Assembly: GCF_004349135.1 (NCBI RefSeq)
Contig: NZ_SMFN01000002.1
Location: 248,001-312,000 of the forward strand
Reading direction: 5' to 3'
DNA length: 64,000 nt
From: Flavobacterium sandaracinum
GTDB taxonomy: Bacteria; Bacteroidota; Bacteroidia; Flavobacteriales; Flavobacteriaceae
How positions within the stretch are numbered: position 1 is the stretch's first letter; each line of letters opens with the position of its first letter. Below the pieces are notes generated by a model, which did no database searches, was not told the DNA's origin, and was given only the letters and a program-made list of their open reading frames with translations. Made by a program: the position numbers and the translations under genes. This document shows, piece after piece, positions 28,940 to 36,658 of this stretch.

Positions 28940-30320
28940 ACAGAAGACCATCAAAACAGAAATTTCGCTAACTGGAGTTGGATTACACACAGGAAAAGAA
29001 GTAAAAATGACTTTTAAACCTGCTCCAGTGAATAATGGTTTTACTTTTGTTCGAGTAGATCTAGAAGGGCAACCTATTATTGAAGCAGATGCGAATTATG
29101 TTGTAAACACGCAAAGAGGAACTAATTTAGAAAAATTAGGTGTTAAAATTCAAACTCCAGAGCATGTTTTAGCAGCGCTCATTGGTTGTGATTTAGACAA
29201 CATAATTATCGAATTGAATGCTTCGGAACTTCCTATAATGGATGGTTCCTCTAAATATTTTGTTGAAGCACTTGAAAAAGCAGGATTTGAAGAGCAAAAT
29301 GCCAAGAGAAAAGTTTATGTCGTTAAAGAGGTTATCTCATTCACTGACGAAGCCTCAGGAAGTGAAATTTTAGTAATGCCAAGTGATCATTATTGCGTTA
29401 CTGCCATGGTTGATTTTGGTACTAAAATTTTAGGTACACAAAATGCAAACATGAAAAGTATTGCTGATTTCAAAACTGAAATAGCCGAATCCAGAACCTT
29501 TAGCTTCTTACATGAATTAGAATCCCTTTTAGAAAATGGATTGATAAAAGGAGGCGATTTGAATAATGCTATAGTCTATGTTGATAAAGAAATTTCGGAG
29601 GCAACAATGGAAAACTTGAAAGTTGCGTTTGGAAAAGAAACTATTAATGTAAAACCGAATGGAATTTTAGACAATCTTACTTTGCATTATCCAAATGAAG
29701 CGGCAAGACACAAACTGCTTGATGTAGTAGGTGATTTAGCTTTAATAGGTACTAAAATTCAAGGAAAAGTTATTGCTAATAAACCGGGGCATTTTGTAAA
29801 TACACAATTTGCCAAAAAAATGGCTAAAATTATAAAAATAGAACAGAGAAATTATGTTCCCGTTTATGACTTGAATCTAGAGCCGTTAATGGATATTCAT
29901 AAAATTATGGCGGTATTGCCTCATCGACCACCTTTTCTATTGATTGATAGAATTATTGAAATGTCTGAAAGCCATGTTGTAGGGATGAAAAATGTCACCA
30001 TGAATGAAAATTTCTTTGTGGGTCATTTTCCTGAAGCACCAGTTATGCCCGGTGTCTTGATAGTGGAGGCGATGGCACAAACAGGAGGAATTTTAGTTTT
30101 AAGTACAGTTCCAGACCCTGAAAATTATTTGACTTATTTTATGAAAATTGATAATGTCAAATTCAAACATAAAGTACTACCTGGTGACACCTTAATTTTT
30201 AAGTGTGATTTAATAACGCCTATCAGAAGAGGAATTTGTCATATGCAAGCAAATGCTTATGCAAATGGAAAACTCGTTGCTGAAGCGGAATTAATGGCTC
30301 AGATTGCAAGAAAACAATAA
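28923..30320 (+). CDS. lpxC-fabZ: Bifunctional UDP-3-O-acyl-GlcNAc deacetylase / 3-hydroxyacyl-ACP dehydratase
   Basis: This 465-residue fusion joins LpxC (about 1-310) and FabZ (about 320-465). LpxC shows [10 protein letters not shown], the zinc His in [20 protein letters not shown] with its His and Asp ligands, and GHFVNT. FabZ shows [13 protein letters not shown] and the catalytic stretch [11 protein letters not shown]. LpxC performs the committed deacetylation of lipid A synthesis; FabZ dehydrates 3-hydroxyacyl-ACP for fatty-acid elongation. Both draw on the 3-hydroxyacyl-ACP branch point, so the fusion ties the two fluxes in one polypeptide. Such fusions are common in Bacteroidota. It overlaps lpxD by 17 bases. 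Confidence 0.95.
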   Translation: METMVKQKTIKTEISLTGVGLHTGKEVKMTFKPAPVNNGFTFVRVDLEGQPIIEADANYVVNTQRGTNLEKLGVKIQTPEHVLAALIGCDLDNIIIELNASELPIMDGSSKYFVEALEKAGFEEQNAKRKVYVVKEVISFTDEASGSEILVMPSDHYCVTAMVDFGTKILGTQNANMKSIADFKTEIAESRTFSFLHELESLLENGLIKGGDLNNAIVYVDKEISEATMENLKVAFGKETINVKPNGILDNLTLHYPNEAARHKLLDVVGDLALIGTKIQGKVIANKPGHFVNTQFAKKMAKIIKIEQRNYVPVYDLNLEPLMDIHKIMAVLPHRPPFLLIDRIIEMSESHVVGMKNVTMNENFFVGHFPEAPVMPGVLIVEAMAQTGGILVLSTVPDPENYLTYFMKIDNVKFKHKVLPGDTLIFKCDLITPIRRGICHMQANAYANGKLVAEAELMAQIARKQ

Positions 30321-30389
30321 TTTTTGTTGATTTGATTAATCGATTTTTCGATCAATCGCTTAAACAGTTAAACGGTTAAACAAAATAAA

Positions 30390-31175
30390 ATGAATCAACC
30401 CTTAGCCTATGTTCATCCCGGTGCTAAAATCGCCAAAAATGTCGTAATAGAACCCTTTACAACCATTCATAACAATGTTGTTATTGGAGACGGTACTTGG
30501 ATAGGATCCAATGTTACGATTATGGAAGGTGCAAGAATTGGAAAAAATTGTAATATATTCCCAGGGGCAGTTATCTCAGCTGTTCCACAAGATTTAAAGT
30601 TTGGCGGAGAAGATTCACTTGTGATTATTGGAGACAATTGTACGATTAGAGAATGTGTGACAATCAATAGAGGTACAATCGCTTCGGGACAAACTGTAAT
30701 TGGCGATAACTGTTTAATCATGGCAACAGCACACATTGCTCATGATTGTCACGTAGGAAATAATGCTATAATTGTTAATGGTGTTCTTTTAGGAGGACAT
30801 GTAACTATTGGTAATTATGCTATTGTAGGAGGATTGTCAGCTGTACATCAATTTATTAGTGTAGGAGACCATGCCATGATTTCAGGTGGGTCATTGCTTA
30901 GAAAAGACGTGCCTCCGTATACCAAAGCAGCAAAGGAACCTTTGTCTTATGTTGGAATCAACTCGGTAGGATTGAGAAGAAGAGGTTTTACGTCTGAAAA
31001 AATCAGGGAAATTCAAGATATTTATAGAATTTTATATCAAAAAAATTATAACGTTACACAAGCTTTGGGTATTATTGAAGCAGAAATGGAAGCTACGCCT
31101 GAAAGAGACGAAATTATTGATTTTATCAGAAATTCATCAAGAGGAGTAATGAAAGGATATTCTGGAAATTATTAA
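30390..31175 (+). CDS. lpxA: UDP-N-acetylglucosamine acyltransferase
   Basis: LpxA catalyses the first step of lipid A synthesis, transferring a 3-hydroxyacyl chain from ACP to UDP-GlcNAc. The 261-residue size fits. Hexapeptide repeats of a left-handed beta-helix run through residues 5-185, with the catalytic His in TAHIAHDCHVGNN. The C-terminal helical part starts about residue 190 (VGLRRRGFTSEKI). It is 69 bases after lpxC-fabZ and in the same cluster. The spacer has AT-rich short repeats but no terminator. Confidence 0.95.
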   Translation: MNQPLAYVHPGAKIAKNVVIEPFTTIHNNVVIGDGTWIGSNVTIMEGARIGKNCNIFPGAVISAVPQDLKFGGEDSLVIIGDNCTIRECVTINRGTIASGQTVIGDNCLIMATAHIAHDCHVGNNAIIVNGVLLGGHVTIGNYAIVGGLSAVHQFISVGDHAMISGGSLLRKDVPPYTKAAKEPLSYVGINSVGLRRRGFTSEKIREIQDIYRILYQKNYNVTQALGIIEAEMEATPERDEIIDFIRNSSRGVMKGYSGNY

Positions 31176-31332
31176 TCCTTTACCCAACTTTTCCCGAAGG
31201 GAAGGGAGTCGAAATAAATTTATTTTGATAAAAAAACAAATGGTAGAACAAAATTAAATAGCAGAAAATAAATAATTAACAAATTTCCAGTCTTAGCTCC
31301 TTTCCCTACGGGGAAGGTCGGGGTGGGGAAAA
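31176..31332. repeat. Intergenic palindromic element between lpxA and efp
   Basis: The left arm near 31180-31207 (with TTTCCCGAAGGGAAGGGAG) is approximately inverted relative to the right arm near 31293-31328 (TCCTTTCCCTACGGGGAAGG). The two G/C-rich arms are separated by about 85 bases of AT-rich sequence, unlike the rest of the spacer. It looks like a dispersed intergenic repeat of the type common in Flavobacteria, rather than a terminator. Confidence 0.65.
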
Positions 31333-31347
31333 TAAATAAAAAATACA

Positions 31348-31914
31348 ATGGCATCAACATCAGATATTAAAAATGGATTGTGCATCAAGTACAATAATGA
31401 TATTTACAAAATCATCGAATTTCTTCATGTAAAACCAGGAAAAGGACCAGCTTTCGTTAGAACCAAATTGAGAAGTTTAACGAATGGGAAAGTATTAGAC
31501 AATACTTTTTCTGCGGGACATAAAATAGAAGAAGTTAGAGTAGAAAATCATAAATTTCAATTTTTGTATCCAGAAGGGGATGATTTTCATTTTATGAATA
31601 CAGAGACTTTCGAGCAAATCACTTTAAATAAAAACATTTTAGATTCACCAGATTTACTAAAAGAAGGAGAAAATGTGATGGTAAGTATCAATACAGAGAC
31701 TGATTTACCACTTTCTGTTGATATGCCTGCATCTGTTATTCTTGAAGTGACTTATGCTGAACCAGGAATCAAAGGTAATACAGCTACAAATGCAACTAAA
31801 TCAGCGACTGTTGAAACGGGTGCAAGTGTAAATGTTCCCTTGTTTATTAATGAAGGAGATAAAATTAAAATTGATACTGCATCCGGTTCTTACATGGAAC
31901 GAGTTAAAGAATAG
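31348..31914 (+). CDS. efp: Elongation factor P
   Basis: EF-P relieves ribosome stalling at consecutive prolines. The 188-residue protein has the KOW-like N-terminal domain with the conserved loop HVKPGKGPAFVRTKL (modification-site region near residue 32-36), followed by two OB-fold domains, NTETFEQITL and VTYAEPGIKGNTATNATKSA in parts. It is embedded in the lipid A cluster between lpxA and a second lpxD-like gene, an arrangement I associate with Bacteroidota. No dedicated modification enzyme gene is nearby. Confidence 0.95.
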   Translation: MASTSDIKNGLCIKYNNDIYKIIEFLHVKPGKGPAFVRTKLRSLTNGKVLDNTFSAGHKIEEVRVENHKFQFLYPEGDDFHFMNTETFEQITLNKNILDSPDLLKEGENVMVSINTETDLPLSVDMPASVILEVTYAEPGIKGNTATNATKSATVETGASVNVPLFINEGDKIKIDTASGSYMERVKE

Positions 31915-31922
31915 TTTGCATT

Positions 31923-31960
31923 GTTCAGTAATCAGATATACTGGACACTGATTACTGAAC
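31923..31960. repeat. Perfect 13-bp inverted repeat between efp and the second lpxD-like gene
   Basis: GTTCAGTAATCAG (31923-31935) and CTGATTACTGAAC (31948-31960) are perfect inverted repeats with a 12-base loop. There is no following T-run, so it is not a standard terminator. The next gene starts 16 bases later. Confidence 0.85.
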
Positions 31961-31976
31961 ACTGAATACTAAATAA

Positions 31977-32906
31977 ATGAAATTCCAAAAAGTTTATACT
32001 TTAGAAGAAATTGCAAGTATCATCGACTGCGAATATGTTGGTGATACTAATTTTCCTGTTTTAGGAATGAATGAAATTCACGTTGTTGAATCTGGAGATA
32101 TTGTTTTTGTAGATCATCCAAAATATTATGACAAGGCATTAAATTCTGCAGCAACGGTTATTTTAATCAATAAAAATGTAGCTTGTCCAGATGGAAAAGC
32201 GTTGTTGATTTCTGAAGATCCATTTAGGGATTTTAATAAATTAACAAACTATTTTAAGCCATTTCAATTTTCGAACGTTTCAATAGCTACTTCAGCTTCA
32301 ATAGGTGAAGGCACTGTGATACAGCCGAATACATTTATTGGAAATCATGTTGTTATTGGTAAGAATTGCTTAATTCATTCTAATGTTTCGATTTATGATT
32401 ATACCGTAATTGGGGATAATGTAATCATTCATGCAGGAACTATTTTGGGTGCTGATGCATTTTATTATAAAAAACGTCCTGAGGGTTATGATCAATTACT
32501 TTCCGGCGGAAGAGTGGTTATTAAAGATAATGTAGGCATTGGAGCACTTTGTACAATTGATAAAGGAGTTACAGGCGATACCACTATTGGTGAAGGTACG
32601 AAAATTGACAATCAGGTACATGTTGGACACGACACTGTTATTGGAAAAAAATGTTTAATTGCGTCACAAACCGGAATTGCGGGTTGTGTAATTATTGAAG
32701 ATGAAGTTACTATTTGGGGACAAGTAGGAACGACCAGCGGAATTACTATAGGAGCTAAGGCAATTATCCTGGGTCAAACCGGTGTGACAAAATCTGTTGA
32801 AGGTGGGAAATCTTATTTTGGTACGCCAATAGAAGAATCAAGAGAAAAATTGAAACAACTGGCTAATATCAAAAAGATACCCGAAATGCTAAATAAACTA
32901 AAATAA
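31977..32906 (+). CDS. Second LpxD-like N-acyltransferase
   Basis: This 309-residue paralogue of LpxD has a shortened N-terminal domain ([16 protein letters not shown]) and a left-handed beta-helix from about residue 100. A catalytic-type His is retained in [11 protein letters not shown], and GADAFYYKK replaces the usual GADGFGFAP. It ends in a short helix without the longer C-terminal helix of LpxD. It may acylate a related sugar nucleotide or act in lipid A modification. Flavobacteria often carry two lpxD-like genes in this cluster; that statement is from memory. It abuts the next gene by one base. Confidence 0.88.
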   Translation: MKFQKVYTLEEIASIIDCEYVGDTNFPVLGMNEIHVVESGDIVFVDHPKYYDKALNSAATVILINKNVACPDGKALLISEDPFRDFNKLTNYFKPFQFSNVSIATSASIGEGTVIQPNTFIGNHVVIGKNCLIHSNVSIYDYTVIGDNVIIHAGTILGADAFYYKKRPEGYDQLLSGGRVVIKDNVGIGALCTIDKGVTGDTTIGEGTKIDNQVHVGHDTVIGKKCLIASQTGIAGCVIIEDEVTIWGQVGTTSGITIGAKAIILGQTGVTKSVEGGKSYFGTPIEESREKLKQLANIKKIPEMLNKLK

Positions 32907-32907
32907 T

Positions 32908-33270
32908 ATGTCTGCTAAAGAATTTGTTCAGAAATTTTATAAATCGGATGCTTTAATTGATGGTGAGGTTATCAAAGAATTTTTACATCCAGACGTAATC
33001 GTTGAATGGAATAGTAGTAAAGGATTTGTAGAACTTAATTATGATTCGTTATTAAATTTGTCTAATGATTTAAGCAAAGCTTATGTTCGATCTAAGGTTC
33101 GCATAAGCCATATTATTGGTGAAAATGATCTGATTTCGGTCCGTTATTCTCATTTTGTGAAAACGATTGAGAACCCACGAGAAGAAATGTTATTGGCCCA
33201 TTTCATAGTTATTTGGCAAATAAAAGACAATAAATTATATCGAGGCTATCAAATGAGTCAATTATCCTAA
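32908..33270 (+). CDS. Small NTF2/SnoaL-like protein
   Basis: This 120-residue protein has an NTF2-like cone fold pattern: AKEFVQKFYKSDALIDGEVIKEFLHPDVIVEWN at the start, quoted in pieces as FVQKFYKSD and LHPDVIVEW, and ISVRYSHFVKTIENP in the sheet. It is most like SnoaL-type nuclear transport factor 2 family proteins of unknown function. It starts two bases after the LpxD-like stop, so the pair are co-translated, and its role may be linked to that enzyme. Confidence 0.78.
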   Translation: MSAKEFVQKFYKSDALIDGEVIKEFLHPDVIVEWNSSKGFVELNYDSLLNLSNDLSKAYVRSKVRISHIIGENDLISVRYSHFVKTIENPREEMLLAHFIVIWQIKDNKLYRGYQMSQLS

Positions 33271-33321
33271 TTTAGTGTCAAAAAACTCAATACTGAATAC
33301 GTTTTAGTGCTTAGTATTTTA

Positions 33322-33329
33322 TACTTTTG
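33322..33329 (+). promoter_or_regulatory. Putative -7 box for sucD
   Basis: TACTTTTG matches TAnnTTTG exactly and lies 35 bases before the sucD ATG. A clear -33 element was not found. Confidence 0.5.
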
Positions 33330-33364
33330 CATAACCATTTTAAAAACTACATAAAAAATATATC

Positions 33365-34237
33365 ATGAGTGTTTTAGTTAATAAAGATTCCAAAATAATT
33401 GTTCAAGGTTTTACAGGAAGCGAAGGAACTTTCCATGCTTCTCAAATGATTGAGTACGGTACTAACGTTGTTGGTGGTGTAACTCCAGGAAAAGGGGGAA
33501 CTTCTCACTTAGACCGACCAGTTTTTAATACTGTAAAAGATGCTGTAGAACAAGCAGGAGCTGATACAACTATCATTTTTGTTCCGCCAGCTTTTGCTGC
33601 TGATGCAATAATGGAAGCTGCTGATGCTGGTATTAAAGTAATTATTGCAATTACTGAAGGAATTCCTGTTGCTGACATGATAAAAGCGAATAGCTATGTT
33701 AAAGAAAGAAATGCACGATTAATAGGTCCAAACTGTCCTGGAATTATCACTCCAGGTGAAGCTAAAGTTGGTATTATGCCAGGTTTTGTTTTCAAGAAAG
33801 GAACTGTTGGTATTGTTTCTAAATCGGGAACATTAACGTACGAAGCGGCGGATCAAGTAGTTAAACAAGGATTAGGAATCACTACTGCAATTGGTATTGG
33901 TGGAGACCCAATAATTGGAACTACAACAAAAGAAGCAGTTGAATTGTTGATGAATGACCCAGAAACAGAATGTATCGTAATGATAGGTGAAATTGGTGGA
34001 CAATTAGAAGCTGATGCTGCTCATTGGATCAAAGCTGATGGTAACCGCAAACCAGTTGTAGGTTTCATCGCAGGAGTTACAGCTCCTCCAGGACGTACAA
34101 TGGGACATGCTGGTGCAATCGTTGGTGGATCTGACGACACAGCTGAAGCTAAAAAGCAAATCATGAGAGAATGTGGAATTCACGTGGTAGATTCTCCAGC
34201 TGAAATTGGTAAAAAAGTAAAAGAAGTTTTAGGTTAA
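33365..34237 (+). CDS. sucD: Succinyl-CoA synthetase alpha subunit
   Basis: The alpha subunit carries the phospho-histidine and CoA-binding domain of the TCA enzyme converting succinyl-CoA to succinate with nucleotide triphosphate formation. The 290-residue length is standard. Motifs include [14 protein letters not shown] (CoA site), [23 protein letters not shown] and the active-site His in GHAGAIVGG. The beta subunit is not adjacent. It has its own -7 box and terminator and is a single-gene unit. Confidence 0.96.
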   Translation: MSVLVNKDSKIIVQGFTGSEGTFHASQMIEYGTNVVGGVTPGKGGTSHLDRPVFNTVKDAVEQAGADTTIIFVPPAFAADAIMEAADAGIKVIIAITEGIPVADMIKANSYVKERNARLIGPNCPGIITPGEAKVGIMPGFVFKKGTVGIVSKSGTLTYEAADQVVKQGLGITTAIGIGGDPIIGTTTKEAVELLMNDPETECIVMIGEIGGQLEADAAHWIKADGNRKPVVGFIAGVTAPPGRTMGHAGAIVGGSDDTAEAKKQIMRECGIHVVDSPAEIGKKVKEVLG

Positions 34238-34263
34238 TTTAAACTCCTATTAAATATTTCTAG

Positions 34264-34290
34264 AAGCCTCACAATTTGTGGGGCTTTTTT
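34264..34290 (+). terminator. Terminator of sucD
   Basis: AAGCCTCACA (34264-34273) pairs with TGTGGGGCTT (34277-34286, one G-U pair) and is followed by TTTTTT. It lies 26 bases after the stop codon. Confidence 0.9.
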
Positions 34291-34312
34291 ATTATAAATT
34301 CAATTAAAGAAA

Positions 34313-34320
34313 TATCTTTG
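34313..34320 (+). promoter_or_regulatory. Putative promoter (-7 box) of the short leader before the GIY-YIG-like gene
   Basis: TATCTTTG matches TAnnTTTG. A start near 34327 would give a leader of about 125 bases that contains a terminator-like hairpin before the gene at 34454. Confidence 0.5.
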
Positions 34321-34393
34321 CACTTTATTAAATATTTCTGTTTTGCAGATTCAATTGTAATAAGAACAAATACAAACGAATGGTTTCTAATGG

Positions 34394-34420
34394 ACCTCAC
34401 GATTTTGTGGGGTATTTTTT
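34394..34420 (+). terminator. Terminator-like hairpin in the leader before the 34454 gene
   Basis: ACCTCAC (34394-34400) pairs with GTGGGGT (34407-34413, one G-U pair), followed by ATTTTTTT. It resembles the sucD terminator in sequence. Its position between the -7 box at 34313 and the next gene makes it an attenuator candidate or the end of a small RNA of about 90 bases. Confidence 0.6.
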
Positions 34421-34453
34421 TGCCGAAACCAATTCAAATTAAAATAAAATATT

Positions 34454-34876
34454 ATGTATAAAGAGTTAAAAAAATTCAAAGTTACCAATCAGTTTTCATT
34501 TACTGTAGAAGATAGTTTAGCAGAAGTTTGTAACGCATCAGAAGGATCTGGAGTGTTTTTAGTGTATTCTGTTGGGGATGAAAAAGAGCTAATCATGGTT
34601 GGTTCTACTGGAACTGTTCAAAATAATGGTACTTTGAAAATTAAAAATGGTGGTCTAAATGACAAAATTGTTGAAGGACACCAATTTGCAAAAACAGGAA
34701 GAAAGTATTCTTGGCCAGCACAAATGAAAATTGAAGATATTAGCACGCTAGAAGTAGTTTGGTATGAGACATTCAACGATAAAACTAAAGTGATTCCAAC
34801 ATTCGTAGAAGGACAAGTTTTACAAAATTTCCTAGACGAAAATGGAAGATTACCAAAATGGAATGTAGCTTTTTAA
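34454..34876 (+). CDS. GIY-YIG-like domain protein of unknown function
   Basis: This 140-residue protein has a pattern resembling a GIY-YIG nuclease fold: GVFLVYSV (33-40) as the GIY strand, IMVGSTG (47-53) as the YIG strand, and a conserved-type Glu119 in PTFVEGQVLQNF followed by GRLPKWN. The canonical catalytic Arg helix is not clear; TGRKYSW (81-87) is the closest. It may be a degenerate or non-nuclease member. The gene follows the leader with an internal hairpin and has its own terminator. I know no specific function. Confidence 0.7.
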   Translation: MYKELKKFKVTNQFSFTVEDSLAEVCNASEGSGVFLVYSVGDEKELIMVGSTGTVQNNGTLKIKNGGLNDKIVEGHQFAKTGRKYSWPAQMKIEDISTLEVVWYETFNDKTKVIPTFVEGQVLQNFLDENGRLPKWNVAF

Positions 34877-34914
34877 TTATTTAAAGACTGTTTTTCAATA
34901 TCTTACTTATAATT

Positions 34915-34943
34915 GCGCTACATTTTTATGTGGCGCTTTTTTT
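34915..34943 (+). terminator. Terminator of the GIY-YIG-like gene
   Basis: GCGCTACAT (34915-34923) pairs with ATGTGGCGC (34928-34936, one G-U pair) and is followed by TTTTTTT. Confidence 0.9.
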
Positions 34944-34966
34944 GTTTTATTATTTTTTTGAATAAA

Positions 34967-35001
34967 ATTCAAAATATTTCATAAATAATTAATTACTTTT
35001 G
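34967..35001 (+). promoter_or_regulatory. Promoter of the riboswitch-metT unit
   Basis: A -33 TTTG (34967-34970) and -7 TACTTTTG (34994-35001) are separated by 23 bases, within the Bacteroidota range. Transcription would start about 35007, at the base of the riboswitch helix P1. Confidence 0.7.
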
Positions 35002-35006
35002 CACCC

Positions 35007-35083
35007 GTTATCACGAATCCTGCAATAGGATAGCAACCTGCAACAACAAGCAAGGTGCTAAAACGATAAGCCAAATCCTTTGG
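35007..35083 (+). promoter_or_regulatory. Compact SAM-I-clan (S-box-like) riboswitch
   Basis: Helix P1 is TTATC (35008-35012) with GATAA (35065-35069). A short P2 is ATCCT (35017-35021) with AGGAT (35027-35031). P3 is AGC-ACC-TGC with GCA-GGT-GCT, within AGCAACCTGC and GCAAGGTGCTAA, the hallmark SAM-I core sequences. Compared with classical SAM-I, P2 is very short, with no internal loop, and P4 is missing from its normal place; a small CCAAA/TTTGG hairpin follows at 35071-35083. It resembles the SAM-I/IV variant class. The downstream NhaC-type transporter supports methionine-linked control. Confidence 0.7.
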
Positions 35084-35088
35084 AAAAA

Positions 35089-35157
35089 ATGTTGTTTACA
35101 TTCCCATATTTAGCTTTGTTTTTCGTCATAATTTTTAATTTAAAATTATTTTTATGA
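35089..35157 (+). CDS. Possible 22-residue hydrophobic leader ORF overlapping the metT start
   Basis: An ATG at 35089 opens a 22-codon frame, starting MLFTFPYLALFFVIIF, whose TGA overlaps the transporter ATG in an ATGA arrangement. The peptide would be a single TM helix. It starts six bases after the riboswitch-associated hairpin. AT-rich DNA easily encodes hydrophobic peptides, so this may be chance, but the exact overlap would allow translational coupling. Confidence 0.3.
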   Translation: MLFTFPYLALFFVIIFNLKLFL

Positions 35158-36476
35158 CTTTATTTTCAAAAGAAAAAGGAAACGCCTTTGCCTTGATTCC
35201 TTTATTCATTTTTATTTTTACTTTCTTGGGAGCGGGAATTATTCTAAATGATTTTTATGCTTTTCCATCACCAGTAGCTGTTTTAGTTGGTATCATTGCT
35301 GCTTTTTTATTATTCAAATCCTCTACTGAGGATAAAGTGGCTACATTAATTGCAGGTTGTGGTGAGAGTAAAATCATGACGATGTGTTTAATTTACTTGC
35401 TTGCAGGAGCTTTCGCAGTAGTTAGTAAAGCGATGGGTGGAGTAGACGCTGTGGTGAATCTTGGTATAAATACAATTGATGTTGCTTATTTTCCGTTAGG
35501 AATTTTCTTGATTGCTTCTTTTTTGTCAACTGCTACAGGAACTTCTGTTGGTGCAATTGTTGCGATTGGTCCGATAGCTGTAGCATTAGCTGATAAAAGC
35601 GGCGCTTCATTACCACTTATTTCTGGCGCTTTATTAGGTGGTTCTATGTTGGGAGACAATCTTTCCATGATTTCTGATACGACCATCGCAGCAACGCAAT
35701 CGTTAGGATGTGATTTAAAAGATAAGTTCAAAATTAATGTGTTCATTGCCTTTCCAGCTGCAATTTTGACTATTTTGGTTTTCTTTTATCTTGGTTTAAA
35801 CTCGGATATTGTGACCGTTGCCATTGCCAAAAATGATTTTTCTTGGATTGCGATTGTACCTTACATTTTAGTAATTGTATTGGCAGTTGTGGGTGTTAAT
35901 GTTTTTTCAACATTGCTTATTGGAACTTTATTAGCTGGAATTATTGGTTATTTTAGTGGTTCTTTTACGCTGATGGAATTCACTCAAAAGATATATGAAG
36001 GCTTTACCAGTATGACTGATATTTTCTTATTATCAATGCTTACTGGAGGTTTAGCTGCTATGGTAGATAAAGCGGGTGGAATTACGTATTTATTAGTTCT
36101 AATTAAAAAAAGAATTAAAAGTAAAAAATCAGCTCAAGCGGGAATTGGCGCTATAGTAGGTTTCGCTAATTTAGCGATAGCAAATAACACCGTTTCTATT
36201 GTAATTACAGGACCTATTGCCAAAGAAATTAATGATGAATACCATTTAAATCCAAAAAAAACAGCGGCAATTCTGGATATATTTTCGTGTATTATTCAAG
36301 GAATTTTACCTTATGGCGCACAAATATTGCTTATTTTGAGTTACGCGAATGGTAAATTAAATTTCTTTGATTTAATTAGTAATGCTTGGTATCATTTATT
36401 TTTATTAGTTTTCACATTGGTTGCGATTTACAGTTCGTTTTGGGATAAATGGACCAAGCGATTCTTTAATATTTAA
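35154..36476 (+). CDS. metT: NhaC-family transporter, probable methionine transporter MetT
   Basis: This 440-residue inner-membrane protein has about eleven TM helices and belongs to the NhaC Na+/H+ antiporter superfamily. Signatures are FLSTATGTSVGAIVAIGPIA, here as STATGTSVGAI, GGSMLGDNLSMISDTTIAA (GDNLSMISDTT) and a second-half repeat ANLAIANNTVSIVITGPIA (ANNTVSIVITG). NhaC-like proteins controlled by SAM riboswitches have been assigned by comparative genomics as methionine transporters (MetT). The compact S-box-like element just upstream is the reason for choosing that role over sodium/proton exchange. No Met biosynthesis gene is adjacent. The substrate remains inference. Confidence 0.75.
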   Translation: MTLFSKEKGNAFALIPLFIFIFTFLGAGIILNDFYAFPSPVAVLVGIIAAFLLFKSSTEDKVATLIAGCGESKIMTMCLIYLLAGAFAVVSKAMGGVDAVVNLGINTIDVAYFPLGIFLIASFLSTATGTSVGAIVAIGPIAVALADKSGASLPLISGALLGGSMLGDNLSMISDTTIAATQSLGCDLKDKFKINVFIAFPAAILTILVFFYLGLNSDIVTVAIAKNDFSWIAIVPYILVIVLAVVGVNVFSTLLIGTLLAGIIGYFSGSFTLMEFTQKIYEGFTSMTDIFLLSMLTGGLAAMVDKAGGITYLLVLIKKRIKSKKSAQAGIGAIVGFANLAIANNTVSIVITGPIAKEINDEYHLNPKKTAAILDIFSCIIQGILPYGAQILLILSYANGKLNFFDLISNAWYHLFLLVFTLVAIYSSFWDKWTKRFFNI

Positions 36477-36531
36477 GAATTGAATTTTGACTGTTATTGC
36501 TTTTGAATTTTTTTTAAAAAGGGAATTATTA

Positions 36532-36539
36532 TATATTTG
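36532..36539 (+). promoter_or_regulatory. -7 promoter box of the structured RNA / SDR unit
   Basis: TATATTTG matches TAnnTTTG. A TTTG at 36502-36505 is 26 bases upstream, slightly far. Transcription would begin about 36546, directly ahead of the structured element. Confidence 0.55.
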
Positions 36540-36549
36540 ACACGTGTAA

Positions 36550-36631
36550 GATAGCCCTGATAGTAGTGGAAATCCTTTTATGTAAGCGATAGCGTTCATA
36601 AAAGATTGAAGCGGATAGCAGGAATAGCTCC
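36550..36631 (+). ncRNA. Structured RNA element, resembles the Flavo-1 motif
   Basis: This 82-base element has a conserved-looking frame: TAGCCCTGATAGTAGTGG at the 5' side and GCGGATAGCAGGAATAGCTC at the 3' side. CCTG pairs with CAGG and AGC with GCT in the outer helix, and CTTTTATG (36574-36581 region) pairs with CATAAAAG in the inner helix. I recall near-identical blocks scattered through Flavobacterium genomes and the Flavo-1 RNA family, but could not confirm the match. A promoter precedes it. No T-run follows, so it may be a leader of the SDR gene at 36659 or a processed RNA. Confidence 0.6.
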
Positions 36632-36658
36632 AAATAAAATTTAAACTAATTTTTGAAT

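Noticed and set aside
31923..31960. Interpreting the perfect inverted repeat as a terminator of efp
   Set aside because: There is no T-run on either strand, so it was recorded only as an inverted repeat.
34276..34461. A 61-codon plus-strand frame between sucD and the 34454 gene
   Set aside because: It covers two terminator hairpins and a promoter and has AT-biased composition, so it is not a gene.
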